From positions 496,001-560,000 of the forward strand of contig JAIXMG010000018.1 in the NCBI GenBank assembly GCA_025201345.1: a stretch of 64,000 nucleotides of DNA, given 5' to 3'. Below the pieces are notes generated by a model. That model was not told the origin of the DNA and made no database searches. It saw only the letters and a list, made by a program, of their open reading frames with translations. Of the stretch, positions 46,330-60,400 are shown piece by piece; the first letter of the stretch is position 1, and each line of letters opens with the position of its first letter. Position numbers and translations under genes: made by a program. This DNA is from Thamnidium elegans (lineage: Eukaryota > Mucoromycota > Mucoromycetes > Mucorales > Mucoraceae).

Positions 46330-49300
46330 ATGCAAGAAGAGTCACGCACTGACCTTGTTTCTCTTTTCAATGTTGGGGGTTCACCACCAACTGAAGAAAC
46401 TATATCGAATCTATTAGCAAATCGATATAAACGCAATTTACCTTATACAAACCTGGGTTATTCTAATCTAGTTGTCATCAATCCATATCAATCTTTAGAG
46501 TTATTAAATGATGCTACACTTCAAAACTATGCTGAAATTGGATACAAAGATGTTTCAGGACAAAAACAAATATTACAACCTCATGTATATGAATTAGCTA
46601 CTCGACTTTACTTTCATATGAGAAGAACTGGTGAAGATCAAAGTATTATTTTAAGGTAAAATAATAATAATAATAATAATAATAAAATTCTAAACTCATT
46701 TTTTTTTTTTTTTTTTAGTGGTATTACGGGTTCCGGAAAGAGTACAACACGAAAACATTTTCTTTGTGAACTTTTAAACCTTTCTGCACACAACAAGAGA
46801 GAATCAAAACTTTCATCACAAATTCAAAACGCTTTTGTTATTATGGAAGCATTTGGTCATTCTCGTACTTCACAAAATGCATCTGCTTCCAAGTTTGGTA
46901 TGTTTCAAGAAATTCAATTTAATGAAAGGGGCCGTATTTTAGGTACAAAATCAATGGCTTATCAATTTGATAAATCAAGAGTCACTCATGTACCTCAGAA
47001 TGAGCGCACTTATCATGTGTTCTATTCTCTTTTGGCTGGTACTTCTATTAATGAAAAAACTGCTCTTCATATCAACTTTAAACCTGAATATTTTCATTAT
47101 TTAAATCAATCCGGTTGTATTACAACTCCTGGTTGGAACGATGAAATTCAATTTGGTGATCTTAAAAGTGCTCTCAAGACCTGTGGATTTAAAGCAAAAA
47201 CTGTAACTCAAATATTTCAACTTTTATCTGCTATTCTTCATATCGGTAATTTACAATTTATGGAAGGTGCTGAAACATTAGCTCAAGAGGCTTGTGTAGT
47301 AAAGAATACGGATATCTTGGATATTGTTGCTGTCATGTTGGGTGTGTCACCTTCTAAATTAGAAACTTGTTTAACTTATAAATTGAAATTAATTGGTAAA
47401 GAAGTCTGTACAATGTTCTTAAACCCTCAAGCTGCTTGTGATCAACGTGATGATTTGGCTCGTGCTCTTTATAACGTATTGTTCTTATGGATTGTAGAAT
47501 CTATTAATCGTAAAGTATGTTACACAGGTACAGAAGAACCAGCCAATGTAGTTGGTATGATGGATCAATTTGGTTTTCAAAACTTTTCTATAAACGCATT
47601 TGAAGAATTCTGTATCAATTTAGCGAATGAACGTATGCATCATTTCTTGGTAAATGAAAACTTCAGTAATGATCATGGTATTCATGCAATCATGATTCGT
47701 GACGGCGTTCCATTACCAACTATCAAAATGGCTGATCATTCCGCCTGTCTTGAACTTTTGGTCGGTAAAGACAAGATTCAATTATTAGAAGATACAACAA
47801 AAGAAACAAAAAAAGAGAAATTAAGCAAGTCTTCTTCATTAGCATTAACTGGTGTTGCTGGATTAATGGATAGAGATACTGCTAGACTTCAAACGGGTGC
47901 AAGTGATGCAACAAACGCTAATTTTTTGGCTACTTTACAACGTCAATTTGCTAATCATCCTTCATTATCTCGTGGATCTCAAACTTATTCATTTGGTATC
48001 AACCATTTCTCTGGTACTGTACATTACTCTGTTGATAACTTTTTGGAAAAGAATTTAGATGATCTTTCTCCCGATTTTGTAAACTTGCTTCGTGAAAGTA
48101 GTTCAAACTCTTTCTTATCTGGTCTATTTCAAGGTACTGCCATGGCAACTGAATCTCATCCCAAGGATGATCGTACCATTGTCAAGGCACAATTATCACG
48201 TAAGCCTACTCGTGCTCCTTCTATGCGCCGTAAGGGTACCAAACGTAGACCTAACAACGCTGCTGAACCCTCCATACCCCAAGATACCAAAGACGATATC
48301 GAAATTAAAAAAGCTGAAGAAGCATACGAAAATATGGAACAAATGACCGTAGTCGATCAACTTTATTTGACATTACGTGATATTACTCTTTCAATGACCA
48401 ACAGCAAGATTTATAACGTAATTCATATCAGACCAAATGATGGTCAAGTACCCGAATACGATCATAATCGAGTACGATCACAAATCCGTGCCTTCTTACT
48501 GCCAGATTTAGTAGCCCGTCATCAATACGATTACGCCAACTTTTATACATTTGAAGAGTTTACATCACATTATGCAAACTTTATGAGTTCCATGAACTTA
48601 CATACACCTGGTTCAAAACAAGAAATTCAAGAACTTTGTGCCATGATGCAGTGGTCTCCTCAATCGGTCTTTGTGGGTCATGAAATGGTCTGGTTAGATT
48701 TCCAAGTATGGAAACAATTGGAAGATGGATTACGTTTCGCTGAAAAGGAAGAACGTGCCCTTGCAAAGGGTATTGCGGCTGAAAGCGGTGTTGGTTCCGT
48801 AAATGCAAGTCAACCTCCCATGTCTGATGCGGGATACGATGCAAATGGACAACAAATGATGGAACACTATGGTTATGACGACCATAACCAACAATACTTG
48901 AATACACATGATCAAGGGTTTGATGAAAACGCAAGTTACGTATACAGTGAAGATAAACGTGAAGCAGACGGTAGTCAGTGGGGAGAAGAATCTGAATGGG
49001 GTGTAAACGTTATTTCAGAAGGGTAAGCTCCTTTTTTTTTATTATTATTATTATGATTGCAAGAAAAAGAATCTTATACTAATATATATATATATATATA
49101 TAGTTTTGGACCTAATATGGATATGAGTAAAATGATTGAAGATGTTCAAGTACCTCAAATTGAAAATATTGAAGAAGTACCGATTACACCAGTCCGTCGA
49201 TGGTGGGTACGATTCGTCTGGCTCTGTACATTCTGGATTCCATCCTTCTGTCTTCGTATCTGCGGTAAGATGAAGCGTCAAGATATTCAAATGGCCTGGC

Positions 49301-52300
49301 GTGAAAAGGTAACACTTTGTATGTTGATTGCATTTATGTCTGCTATGATTATGTTTGTTATTGTTGGACTTGGTGAAGTACTTTGCCCCGGTACCAAGAA
49401 CATGTACTCTCCTGTTAACGTTGCTAACCATAATACGGCGGCTGATAATTACATGAGTGTGCGTGGTATTGTTTACGAAATTACAAGATTTGCTAAACTT
49501 AACCATGGTACGAATGCCAACAGAGCAACTGAAGAATTAATGACCATGGTAGCTGGTTTAGATGTATCCAGTTCTATCCCTCCTCCTTTATACGCTGCCT
49601 GTGAAGGATTAGTTGCTCCCGACTCTACTTTTAAAATCACTCCTAATTTCACTGTTATCCCTCAAGCTAGTTTTGTCCATTACTCTGGTACTGAAGCTGT
49701 TCCGGGTGTATCGGCTAAACTTGATAACCCCAACTGGTATAACGAGAACTTTTTGCCCGGTTTGAAAGATTATAGAAAGGGTGTGCTTGTGCATAGCTTA
49801 GAAGATATATCCGCTGATGCTGAAGGCTGGGGACGTGCTGTCTTGGCTATCAACAACCGTGTGTATGATATACAAGATTATGTTACCACATTGAGCTACT
49901 TGGGCCCTACCTATGGATTTATGCCTTCCACTATCATTGATATCTTTAACAAGTATAAGGGAACCGATGCCACCAAGAATTGGGATCTCTATAAGGACGC
50001 CATGACTTCCGCTACACAAGCCTCTGTAATGAACTGTCTTGACAATTACTTTTATATCGGTCAAGTTGATCCTCGTGAAACCACCGCCTGTATGTTTACC
50101 AATTACATGTTGTTAGCTGCTGCTTGTTTGATGTGTTTGGTTATCCTGGTCAAGTTTTTAGCCGCTCTTCAATTTGGTAGTGCACCTACACCTGAGGACC
50201 ATGATAAATTTGTTATCTGCCAAGTGCCTTGTTATACTGAAGACGAAGAGTCTTTAAAGAAGACAATTGATTCTTTAACTGTGATGAAGTACGATGATAA
50301 ACGTAAGCTTTTGTTTATTGTTGCTGATGGTATGGTTATGGGTAGTGGTAACGATCGTCCTACGCCTCGTATTGTATTGGATATCCTTGGTTTCGATACC
50401 AAAAATGATCCTGAGCCTCTCATGTTTAAATCTGTCGGTGAAGGTGCAAAGCAATTGAATTACGGTAAGGTTTACTCTGGTCTCTATGAATGTGAAGGTC
50501 ATGTTGTGCCTTATATTGTTATCGCCAAGGTCGGTAAGGCCTCTGAACGTGCTAAACCGGGTAATCGTGGTAAACGTGATTCTCAAATGATCTGTATGAG
50601 TTTCTTGAGCCGTGTTCATTTTGACGGTGAGATGACTCCCATGGAATTAGAAATGTACCATCAAATTAAGAACGTTATTGGTGTCAATCCTTCGTTCTAT
50701 GAATACGTATTGATGGTGGATTCTGATACGGAGGTCATGCCTCAATCCCTAAGTTATTTGATCTCCTCTATGCTTCACGATGGTCGTATTATGGGTCTCT
50801 GTGGTGAAACTGCTTTATCTAATGAAAATGAATCTTGGACTACCATGATTCAAGTTTACGAATATTATATTTCTCATTATTTGGCAAAGGCTTTCGAATC
50901 TTTGTTTGGTTCAGTTACTTGTTTGCCTGGTTGTTTCTGTATGTACCGTGTCCGTACGCCCGTAAAGAATGAACCACTTATTATTTCTCCTCATGTCGTC
51001 CATGCATATGCTGAAAACCACGTCGATACGCTTCACAAGAAGAATTTGTTGTCACTTGGTGAAGATCGTTACTTGACTACGTTGATGATGAAGCATTTCC
51101 CTCAATACAAGATGAAGTTTACACCTTATGCCATGTGTCGTACTGTTGCTCCTGATAAGTGGCGTATTTTACTCTCTCAACGTCGTCGTTGGATTAACTC
51201 TACCATCCATAACTTGTTGGAAGTTGTTTTACTTCCTGATCTTTGCGGTTTCTGTTGTTTCTCTATGCGTTTTGTTGTGTTGATTGATTTGATTGGTACT
51301 TTGACATTACCTGTATCTTTTGGTTACTTGGTTTATTTGATTTATGTCATGATCTCTAAAAGCGGTCCTTTCCCTACTTTGGCTATGGGAATGCTTGCTG
51401 GTCTTTATGCGCTTCAGGTGTTAATCTTTATTTTGAAACGTCAATGGCAACATATCGGTTGGATGGTGTTCTATATCCTTGCACTTCCCATCTACTCCTT
51501 CTTCTTACCCATTTATTCTTTCTGGCATTTCGATGATTTCTCATGGGGTAATACTCGTGTCGTTGTGGGTGAAAGTCAACGTAAGATTATCGTCACCGAC
51601 GAAGAAAAGTTTGATGAAAAGATGATTCCTTTAAAGAAATGGAGTGTTTATGAACAAGAGCTTTGGGAGATGGGTTCTCAAGGTACTCGTGAGACTGGTA
51701 TGAGCGGTAACACCTATAACAGTTATGGTGGCGGTGTACCTCCTGGATATGATAACCGCAGTCAGTATAGTTCCAACTCTGGTCATGGTGGTGATTTCGA
51801 TTATTATCGTGATGGTAAGCGTGGTGAAAAACCTCGTACTCGTCCTTCGTATGTAGGTACTGGTTCGATGGCTGGTTCAGTAGTTGGTTCGGAGTACGGT
51901 GGTGGAGGTATGAACCAAAATACGATGGGTGATTATAATCGTAGTATGATGGGTACACCCTCCCCTATGATGATGCAACAACCTCAAATGCGTCCCATGT
52001 CTTACGCCAGCTCAGCTCATCCTGATTACATGAGTCAAATTCAACCCATGATGATGGACCCAGCTTATGCCATGATGCAAACTGATACGCAAGGCGCTGG
52101 TATGTACAACACATCTTCTTCTCATATGTCTACTTCATTTGACCATATGGGCGCACCCTCTCCAGCATTCAGTAGTCGACCTCGTAACTCATCTTATGAT
52201 CGCGGAAGCAATCTCTCTGCTACAAACTTGTTAGGTCAACAAAGTGAATACGATATACCCATGGGCAATGTCAGTCAAGTGTCTGTACCACCAATGATTC

Positions 52301-52488
52301 CTGCTGGCTTCCCTACCGATGATGAAATCCTCACTGAAATCAAGACCATTTTAGCTACTGCTAATTTGATGAGTATTACAAAGAAGCAAGTACGTGAACA
52401 ACTTTCTGAAATGTTTGGATTTGACATGAATTTCAAGAAAGACTTTATCAATACCAGTATTGAATATATCCTTCAAGGACGTTTATAA
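46330..52488 (+). CDS. Chitin synthase with N-terminal myosin-like motor domain (class V/VII division), 2004 aa
   Basis: Makes cell-wall chitin from UDP-GlcNAc at hyphal tips, with delivery aided by the motor domain. Three exons: 46330-46655, 46719-49022 and 49104-52488. Motor part (1-about 780): P-loop GITGSGKST split by intron 1, switch-I-like NASASKFG and switch-II-like DQFGFQNF, ending IIHRPND-type VIHIRPNDG. A cytochrome-b5-like segment and membrane helices follow (LCMLIAFMSAMIMFVIVGL near 970). The catalytic GT2 domain (about 1250-1600) has MVDSDTEV, GLCGETAL, CLPGCFCMYR, LGEDRYLTTL and the signature LSQRRRWINSTIHNL near 1569. Several membrane helices come next, then a Met/Gln/Gly-rich linker and a DEK-C domain at the end (PTDDEILTEIKTIL ... 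IEYILQGRL). Both introns are GT-AG in phase 2. The motor motifs deviate from canonical GESGAGKT and NNSSRFGK. Confidence 0.95.
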
Positions 52489-54409
52489 TTATAATAATAG
52501 ATTCAACTTTTTTCTTTTTCCATCTTCATTTTTGTTCTTTTCTTTTTTTTAAACACACACACACACACACTTCTTTTTTTGCTAATACACATATATACAA
52601 CTCAATTTTTTTTTTTTTTATAATTAAAATGACATTTATAATATCTAAATGAAAACAACTGGTTTTGTGAAATTAACTTCCCTAATAATCACACTGCCTA
52701 AAAATGATCAAGATAATATTTGTTTATGCTTGTAGCGGCCTACAAATGCAGTCATAATGGGTCGACATTTGTCCACAATGTCATTGAGCGGCTTCCAAGA
52801 AAGAGAGCTCGAATTCGTCGAACTGGTCTGTTATTTCTGGGCAACCAGAATACCACATAATTCACGTACATTTGATTTTACAGCACTAATTCTTTTGGCT
52901 TTTTAGAAAATCAAGGCGTCTTAAACAAGGACAAAATAAATCGATGCCGTACGTAGTACAGTAAACAAGTAAATTTCAAGCACGTTGAGCATAAAAGTGA
53001 ATATTATATATATTTTAGAGAAGGGGCCTCGTTTATGACACATATATATATAAATTTTTTAAAGCTCTGTATTGGGATGTATTCTGTTGCAATTTTCTAA
53101 TAACCAAAAAGCTTCTTTTTGTTAATTACACTATTTATGCGACGGAAAATGAGTAATATTTGATGAGAAACGCTAAAACTACAAAATCAGATAATTCATA
53201 TCACACACGAATTATACTATTCTGGTCAAAAAGTAATCGTCATTTTTTACAATTATAGCATCTTTGAATTAAGAAACTCGATAATAAAACTTTAACCAAA
53301 TAACTTCAAATGTTGAATATAATTTACTGAAATGTACAATTAATAAGTACTAAGTTTTATTTATGTTTTAATATTTGGTATGGCATTTTTTTTTTTACAG
53401 CTGTACATCTTTTGGACAAATCGCCTTTATAACAGATACTTGGTTGCTTATTTAGATTCTATTTCGATTATTTGCTCATTTCGCGAATATGGCGTTCGTC
53501 CACAAGATCACCCAGAAGAAGGCGCGAAAGACAAGACACTTAAGAAGAAAAACATCAATATAATACTCGTTCAAGAATACGTCAAAATAAGCCTTGTGAA
53601 TGATCGCTTTTCTTTCCATGATACCTTGTAAGTTTATAATTTGCAATTGCTTCATTGCTGCTTTTCTCTAATACTGTTGCCATATCCAAACCTTGCTCTA
53701 ATTACTATACTCAATTTTTATCGACGAATTCAAGTTTAACGTAATAATAGATTTTTAAGCTAACGTTCTATTTATCAATTTCTTTTTTACTTCCTTCTAA
53801 TTCTGGCAATATCATTCCCTCCAATTAATGCAACGCTATCTTTTTCCCAAAGCGATAAATAATTTATGAATAAAAGTGTACATTTAAGCTATTCATGAAA
53901 ACTATGAAATAAATAATACCTCTCATGACAATTAGCTTTTTAGTTTTTTAGCTGCAGATAACTGCTGTTGACTAGGCTACATAATTAATTTATGCGAAAT
54001 AGTGCTGTAAGGCTGTTGATAACTGTAAAAGAGAGATGCATACACCCAAAACATTTTCTTATTACCTGGAAAAATAATTATCCCCTCAAAAAAAAAAAAG
54101 CGGCAAGCATGATGTACAATATGTCGTCAGTAATTGAAACCCCCCTTTCTCTTTTTTGTCTTGCATGTATATCCATTCTATGCAAATACACGTAAATAAA
54201 TAAACAAAAAAAAAGTTTAAACAAGTATGCTCTTTTTTTTAATAAGATGCAATTAAAAAAACCAATGAATCTGTGTGTAGAACAACAACCAAAAAGGGGA
54301 TCAGACCAATAAGAAAGAAATAAGGAAAAAAGGGTGTGACGTGTTGAGTTGTGTTATTTTTCTTTTTCTTTTTATTCCTTTCTTTTTCTTTAATTGACAA
54401 CTAGTAGTA
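52489..54409. other. Intergenic region, 1.9 kb; possible fragment of a zinc-binding transposase-like domain
   Basis: Spacer between the chitin synthase and RIM15-like genes. An (AC)n run lies at about 52553-52570. At 52739-52860 a plus frame reads AYKCSHNGSTFVHNV then RLPRKRARIRRTGLL, faintly like the FAR1/MULE type zinc region (YxCxHxG ... RxTGC), but too short to assign. An 83-codon ORF at 53380-53631 is not recognised. No tRNA seen. Confidence 0.4.
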
Positions 54410-57400
54410 ATGAACGAAAAACCAATGGAGGAAAATATACCAGAAAAAAAACCAGAAGAACACACTAGTAAATTACGAAGTGTACCTATTCCACAACCAC
54501 TTATATTAAAGAGGCGAACCAGTAAATCCTCCCTTTCTTCATTTGATGAACACCATGCTGAAGAAAATTATCCTACTTCTCCTTCTGGTTCAGTATCAGG
54601 AGGAGATTTTTCGAACCGCAAATCATTTTTATTTGATATGGATTACAGTAGTAGTCCCGGTAGTGATAATGATATTCTGTATCATCGTTCACCGCCGCCA
54701 CCATCTACATTATTATCATCATCTACAACACCACGATACTCTAGTCCACCTGCTGGAAGTGGTGCCAAATATATGGTACGATCTAAACGAGCCAGTTGGA
54801 TAGACGGATCCTCTTCCATCACATTTGATTCTACTCCTTCTACTCCGACCACACAACCTCAATCAAAGATACCCCCACTTTGTTTACCAAAAACAATCGA
54901 AGATAATTCACTTAAATCCGGTTCGTTATCAAAATTACGTGAAGATAGACAACTACAACCTAAACGAGAGAGTTCGGTTGATAGTAATACTCCATTATCT
55001 GCCACTTCTTCTAACACGGAAACCACACAATTTCATGAAAGAAAGACATCAGTTTCTTCTATTATGACTGATTCGAGTTTGGCAAGTGAAGATGTTTATT
55101 CACCTACTTCTTCACCTCGTAAGTTTATTATTATTATTATTATTTTCTTTTATGTGCTGATATTATATATTATATATAGATCGACCGAAATCATCTAGTC
55201 ATGGTCCTCGTTCTGCTTCTGCATCACCTCTTGTAACACATGCTCAATCAACTCCGCATAAAGCCAGACGTCGTTCATCAATGAGTATGCTTCGCAATAT
55301 TCCTAGTTCAGAACTAGCCGAAATCATTAGCGGTAACTCACCCAATCCAATTTTGGAAACCCCACCTTCTGATTTAATTTCAGGCCATCCACTTGCCATC
55401 GATGACCAAGAAATGAATGAGCCGTACCATCCACCACACTCTTTACATTCCTTATTAAGAAAGCAACTCTCCAGTAAACGTAAACCAATGCGTGATAGAC
55501 GTTCTTTGCCTAATATTGATAAAGAAGCTGATAAAGATGTAATTGAGATGAACTTGGACCCAGATCCTACTATTAGTTCAACATCTGCATCCAATACGAC
55601 ATTTGACTTGGTTGAAGAAGGTAGCCCTGTATACCCAGCTATGCTATTGAATGAAAATACTGTAGTAGAGCCTGACCCAAAAAAGTTACCTTCGTCTTCG
55701 TCTCTTTCTCGTACTTCGGTGCCTGATATGTCAAATTGGAATGATTATTTTAGCACTCTTCCTATTGTTCGTACCGCTGCTTGTAAGTAAAAAAAAAGTA
55801 AATTATTGTTAGTAAAAACTAATCTTTATTTAAAGCTGCAAGTGTAGGTGGAAGACGTGATACATCTCTTTATCGAAAGGCATCCTTTGATCCAACACAC
55901 GCAACATTTGGATCAGACGAAGATTACGCTAAAAAACTGTTTTTGTCTCGATCAGCCAAAGTAAAACGATGGTGTAATGATACTGTAGACCATATTGAAG
56001 ATAAACTTCATATAAAGGGTCGTAAACGTAGTAGTAGTACCAGCAGTGCACCTTCACAAGATAGAAGGTATTCATCCACGTTACCCCATTTCAGTCGTGA
56101 CGAATGTAATAATATGCCAACGATTATGGTGACCAGTACAGAATCTGCAGGAAGAATACGAAATCATCAGATGGTAGATAATATACCTTGGGTTGATTGG
56201 CTAGAAGAATACAAGGTAGTAAAAGCTCGAGAGATACGACGAAGATCTTCTACGCAACCTGAGTCTGAGGAAACAGCAACTCATAATTCTAATTCTGTCG
56301 TCAATCGAGTACTTTCTAATTGGTGGAACACGGTTAAGAATGGTGCTGAACATTATTCAAAACCAAAACAAGATGCAGTGTCTGATACAGTACCTGATCA
56401 CAATCATCATCATCATGTTGAAAACCCAAAGAATGCATTACATTTATCTCTTGACCTACAAGAATTACAACACCCACTTGAACAACAACAAGATTGGATA
56501 GAACATGAAAGTGTTTCACCTATTTCTATTCCTTCTTCATTTAACGAACCTAAACGAGTACCACGTAACCCCATTACTCAAAAGAGTTTAGCTAAGCGAG
56601 TAGGTTATCGATTCTTTAACCCAGGAAATCGTATGGGTACGTTTGGGCAACTGAGTAATATCTTTGGGTCACCTAGTGATGCTAATTCAACCACTCGGAT
56701 TCAAAGATCCATCAAGTCCAGACTTCAATTTGCCAAGGAAGCATGTGATGCCGAACTAAGACAGATTATTGATGGATTAAACGAATATGTAGAACGAGGT
56801 TTACAATACGTAGAAGATATGGACGAAATTTTAGAAGAAGGGTTACGATCCACCGAGAGTTCAGATGACGAAGCCTTTGTAGAACAGTATATGGCTTTAC
56901 CTAGTGTTGTTGAAATGGATGAGAATTCACCAGATACTAAAAACTCCAGCTCAAATAGTTTACCTCATAAAAGAACTTTATCTTCTGCAATGGATGAACA
57001 CGAAGATCCTCAACGAATTGGTAGTTCTATGGTAGCCTTAATCTCTGAGGACTCGTATTTACCTACTCCGTTTATTTTAACATTACAGGAACTTATTTCT
57101 GTAGCACAAAGTGTGATGGATACCTCGCTAGATGAAATTATTGAAACTAATGGAGCGTGTGCTGAAGCAGTAGCAAAGATTCAAACCATTGGATCCAGCT
57201 GGGACGAACACCCAGAATGGCCATGCAGAGAATGGTATGTTCGTTTACTATTGGGTATAGCTGCTTTAAACAGAGTGATTGAATGGTGGGCAGTAGAAAG
57301 GGGATTTTGGTCTGCAACAGGAACTGCAACGCCTGTACCAGCTAGCGATACCGAAGATATGGATACAGTAAGTAATATATCTAAGATGGATGAAGAAGAA

Positions 57401-60400
57401 ACCTATAATGATGATGATGACGATGATGGACAAATGTCGATTGATGAAGTACCCAACAGAAGACAAGATCAAGAATCCATTCTTTCTCATGATACCCCTC
57501 TTTTTGAAGATGATGAAATGAATGAACCGGATGATAACTTTGGAAGCTTTCAATTACAAGCTGAAGCTGAAAGAAGTCAGAATTCTACCATTATTGTAGA
57601 ATTGAGCTTAGGTACTACTGCTGTACAGTATGTAAGTCCTGTATGGTTTGACGTTGTCGGGTGAGTTTACTTATTATTATATATTGAAAGCTTACTAACA
57701 AAGAAGAAATATGTATAGTACGGATCCTCAATCTGTTATTGGGCATAGTGTTACTCAATTACTGTCAACAGACGATAAACAAGTATTTAGTATAGCCACT
57801 GAAGAACTTTTAGCTGATAACTCACATACGGTCGAGGTTCGATTTAACGTTACTGGAGCCGAAGGCTCGGCGATTGAGATGGAAGGTAAAGGTATGCTTA
57901 TGTATAACCGAGTGACAGGAGAACCCAGTCATACCATGTGGGTGATGAAACCCGTCGTTTCACGTCGTTGGTCAATTGTTGATATGGCTCCTCGTATTGA
58001 AAAGCATAGTCCAACTGATGTATCGGGCGTACAAGATCATCCAGTTACTGCTGAAGAGCAACGTGCCATGATGCGAAACCGGTCTAAATCCGAACCTGCA
58101 ATTCATACACCGCCTTTTTTACCTGTCTTAAAAGATGAACAAGAAGAAGAGAGTATAGAACAACAAGAGGTTTCTATTTCTAGTTTAATGTCTTTACCAC
58201 CCGTCTTGTGTCGTGTATGTGAAAGATGGGTGGTGGCCGCATTTTTTGAACAGCATTCGGAACTATGTGTTGAAATTCATCAAAGTGAAATGGATGTGAA
58301 TGCATGTAATGATAGTTTAATGGAGTTAAAACATTTAGTTAATGAACGTATAGAGAACACAAAAGAAGAAATACAATTATTAGAGTCTAACGAAAAGACA
58401 GCAGAACCTATTGTCATTGAACCTGAAGACAATGAAGAAGATGATGACGATAATGACGACAATGATTCTATCTTTGGAGACTATTTACCATTGGAAGAAG
58501 CGGTACCACCTTTAGAAGCCAAACAAGGAGAGCTGGAACTATTTAATGATTTACTAGAGATTTTAGAAGTATCACTTAGTATCTCTATGCCCGGTACAGT
58601 TGAAGATGCAGCAGGGCTTGTAGATGACGAAACTGGACCTGATCAATCTCCACGATCTAAAGATAAAATGGTTCAAATATTGTACTGGCGTCCACCTACC
58701 ACTGACGATCCAGCTCTATCATCATTAGTAAAAGATGTTGAAGAACTAACACGGGGAAAAGTAGATGCTGTAAACCGTATGAGAGATCGATTAGAGTACA
58801 ATTGTCGTATCCGAGCCGAATTTCAAAAGAATACCAACCAAGAGGATCATTGGACTGAATTTGTTTACGATTCTTTAGATGAAAAGAAATCGGATGAAGA
58901 AGAAGAACCTGTAGTAGATAAACCAAAAAGCTTGGAACCCAATCCTACTTTAGCTCGAAAGAGTTTAATGAGTCGTATTAAATCATGGAGACAAAGACGA
59001 GCGTCAGGTATTGCTGGAAGGTTATCAAGAAGGTTAAAATCAATTACGCCTGATACAACCAATACACCTATTGTTGAAATGGAAACAATTGAGACACCTA
59101 TTGGGTCTCCAGGACTTGGTCCTAAAGTATCACCTAGTATTCATCATTTAAATTCCGGAGCACATACACCTAATAGTGTTCACTCTAACGTGGGTAAACC
59201 ACCTTCATCACCTCTACATGCACCTGTGGTATCACGTCCTACATTTCCCAGTATTAAAGATTTTGATATTATTAAGCCTATTAGTAAAGGAGCATTTGGT
59301 TCCGTCTTTTTAGCCAAGAAACGCACTACAGGAGATTATTACGCAATTAAATTCTTAAAAAAGTCAGATATGATTGCCAAGAATCAAGTTACTAACGTCA
59401 AAGCAGAGCGTATGATTCTAATGTCTCAAACAGATAGTCCGTTTGTTACTAAACTCTATTACACCTTCCAGTCTAAAGATTACTTGTATCTGGTTCTAGA
59501 ATATTTAAATGGTGGAGATTGCTCTGCGCTTATTAAAGTTATTGGAAGTTTATCTGAAGATTGGACTCGAAGTTATTTAGCCGAAGTGACTTTAGGATTA
59601 GAATATTTGCAAAGTAAAAACGTAATTCATCGGTAAGTTTCTAATATATTTATAAATATATATATATATATATATGAATATATAAAAAGTATACTAATAC
59701 AAAAGAAATATATATATTATATAGTGATTTGAAACCAGATAATTTATTAATTGATCATAATGGACACTTAAAACTAACCGATTTCGGTCTATCAAGAATT
59801 GGGTTCTTGGACCGTCGTGTACGAGATGAATTGACTACAGTATCTTACCATGACCGTGTACAACCTTTATCTCCTGCACCTTCCAGATCCGGTACACCGC
59901 CACAATCACCTAACGAAGCCGAAGCGTCTTCTTCAACACCAAACGAAGGTGCATACCGACACTCTTATTTTAGTTTACTGTTTGATCAAAACCACAGTCC
60001 TAGTTCGACGCCTTACTCAGGTACACTCAACAACGAAGAAGCGATTATTAACCCTGCATCACCTGAAACACGTCATACGGAACACCACCATCGTCGTCAT
60101 ATCTCCTCAGCACTTTCTGAGTCACTTTCATCTGGTATGACAAGCGGATCCAAAACCAAGACAGATGATAAGCCTCGACAAGCAGTTGGTACACCAGATT
60201 ACTTGGCTCCTGAAAGCATTTTAGGTACAGGACAAGATTCTATGGTAGATTGGTGGGCATTAGGTGTTATTTGTTATGAATTCTTGTATGGTATACCACC
60301 ATTTCATGCTGATACACCAGATAAAGTATTTGAAAATATCTTATCTAGACGTATTGATTGGCATGAAGATGAAGTACATATATCACGAGAGGCTCGGGAT

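Noticed and set aside
49057..49103. N-terminal extension of the catalytic chitin synthase frame, starting MQEKES
   Set aside because: It reads through an intron with a TA repeat; the spliced model joins the motor and catalytic parts in phase, as known for this enzyme class.
51593..51958. 121-codon minus-strand ORF with Tyr/His repeats
   Set aside because: Antisense shadow of the Gly/Met/Gln-rich linker of the chitin synthase.
53380..53631. 83-codon plus-strand ORF
   Set aside because: Considered as an exon because of a preceding ACAG, but no partner exon, family or start context could be supported.
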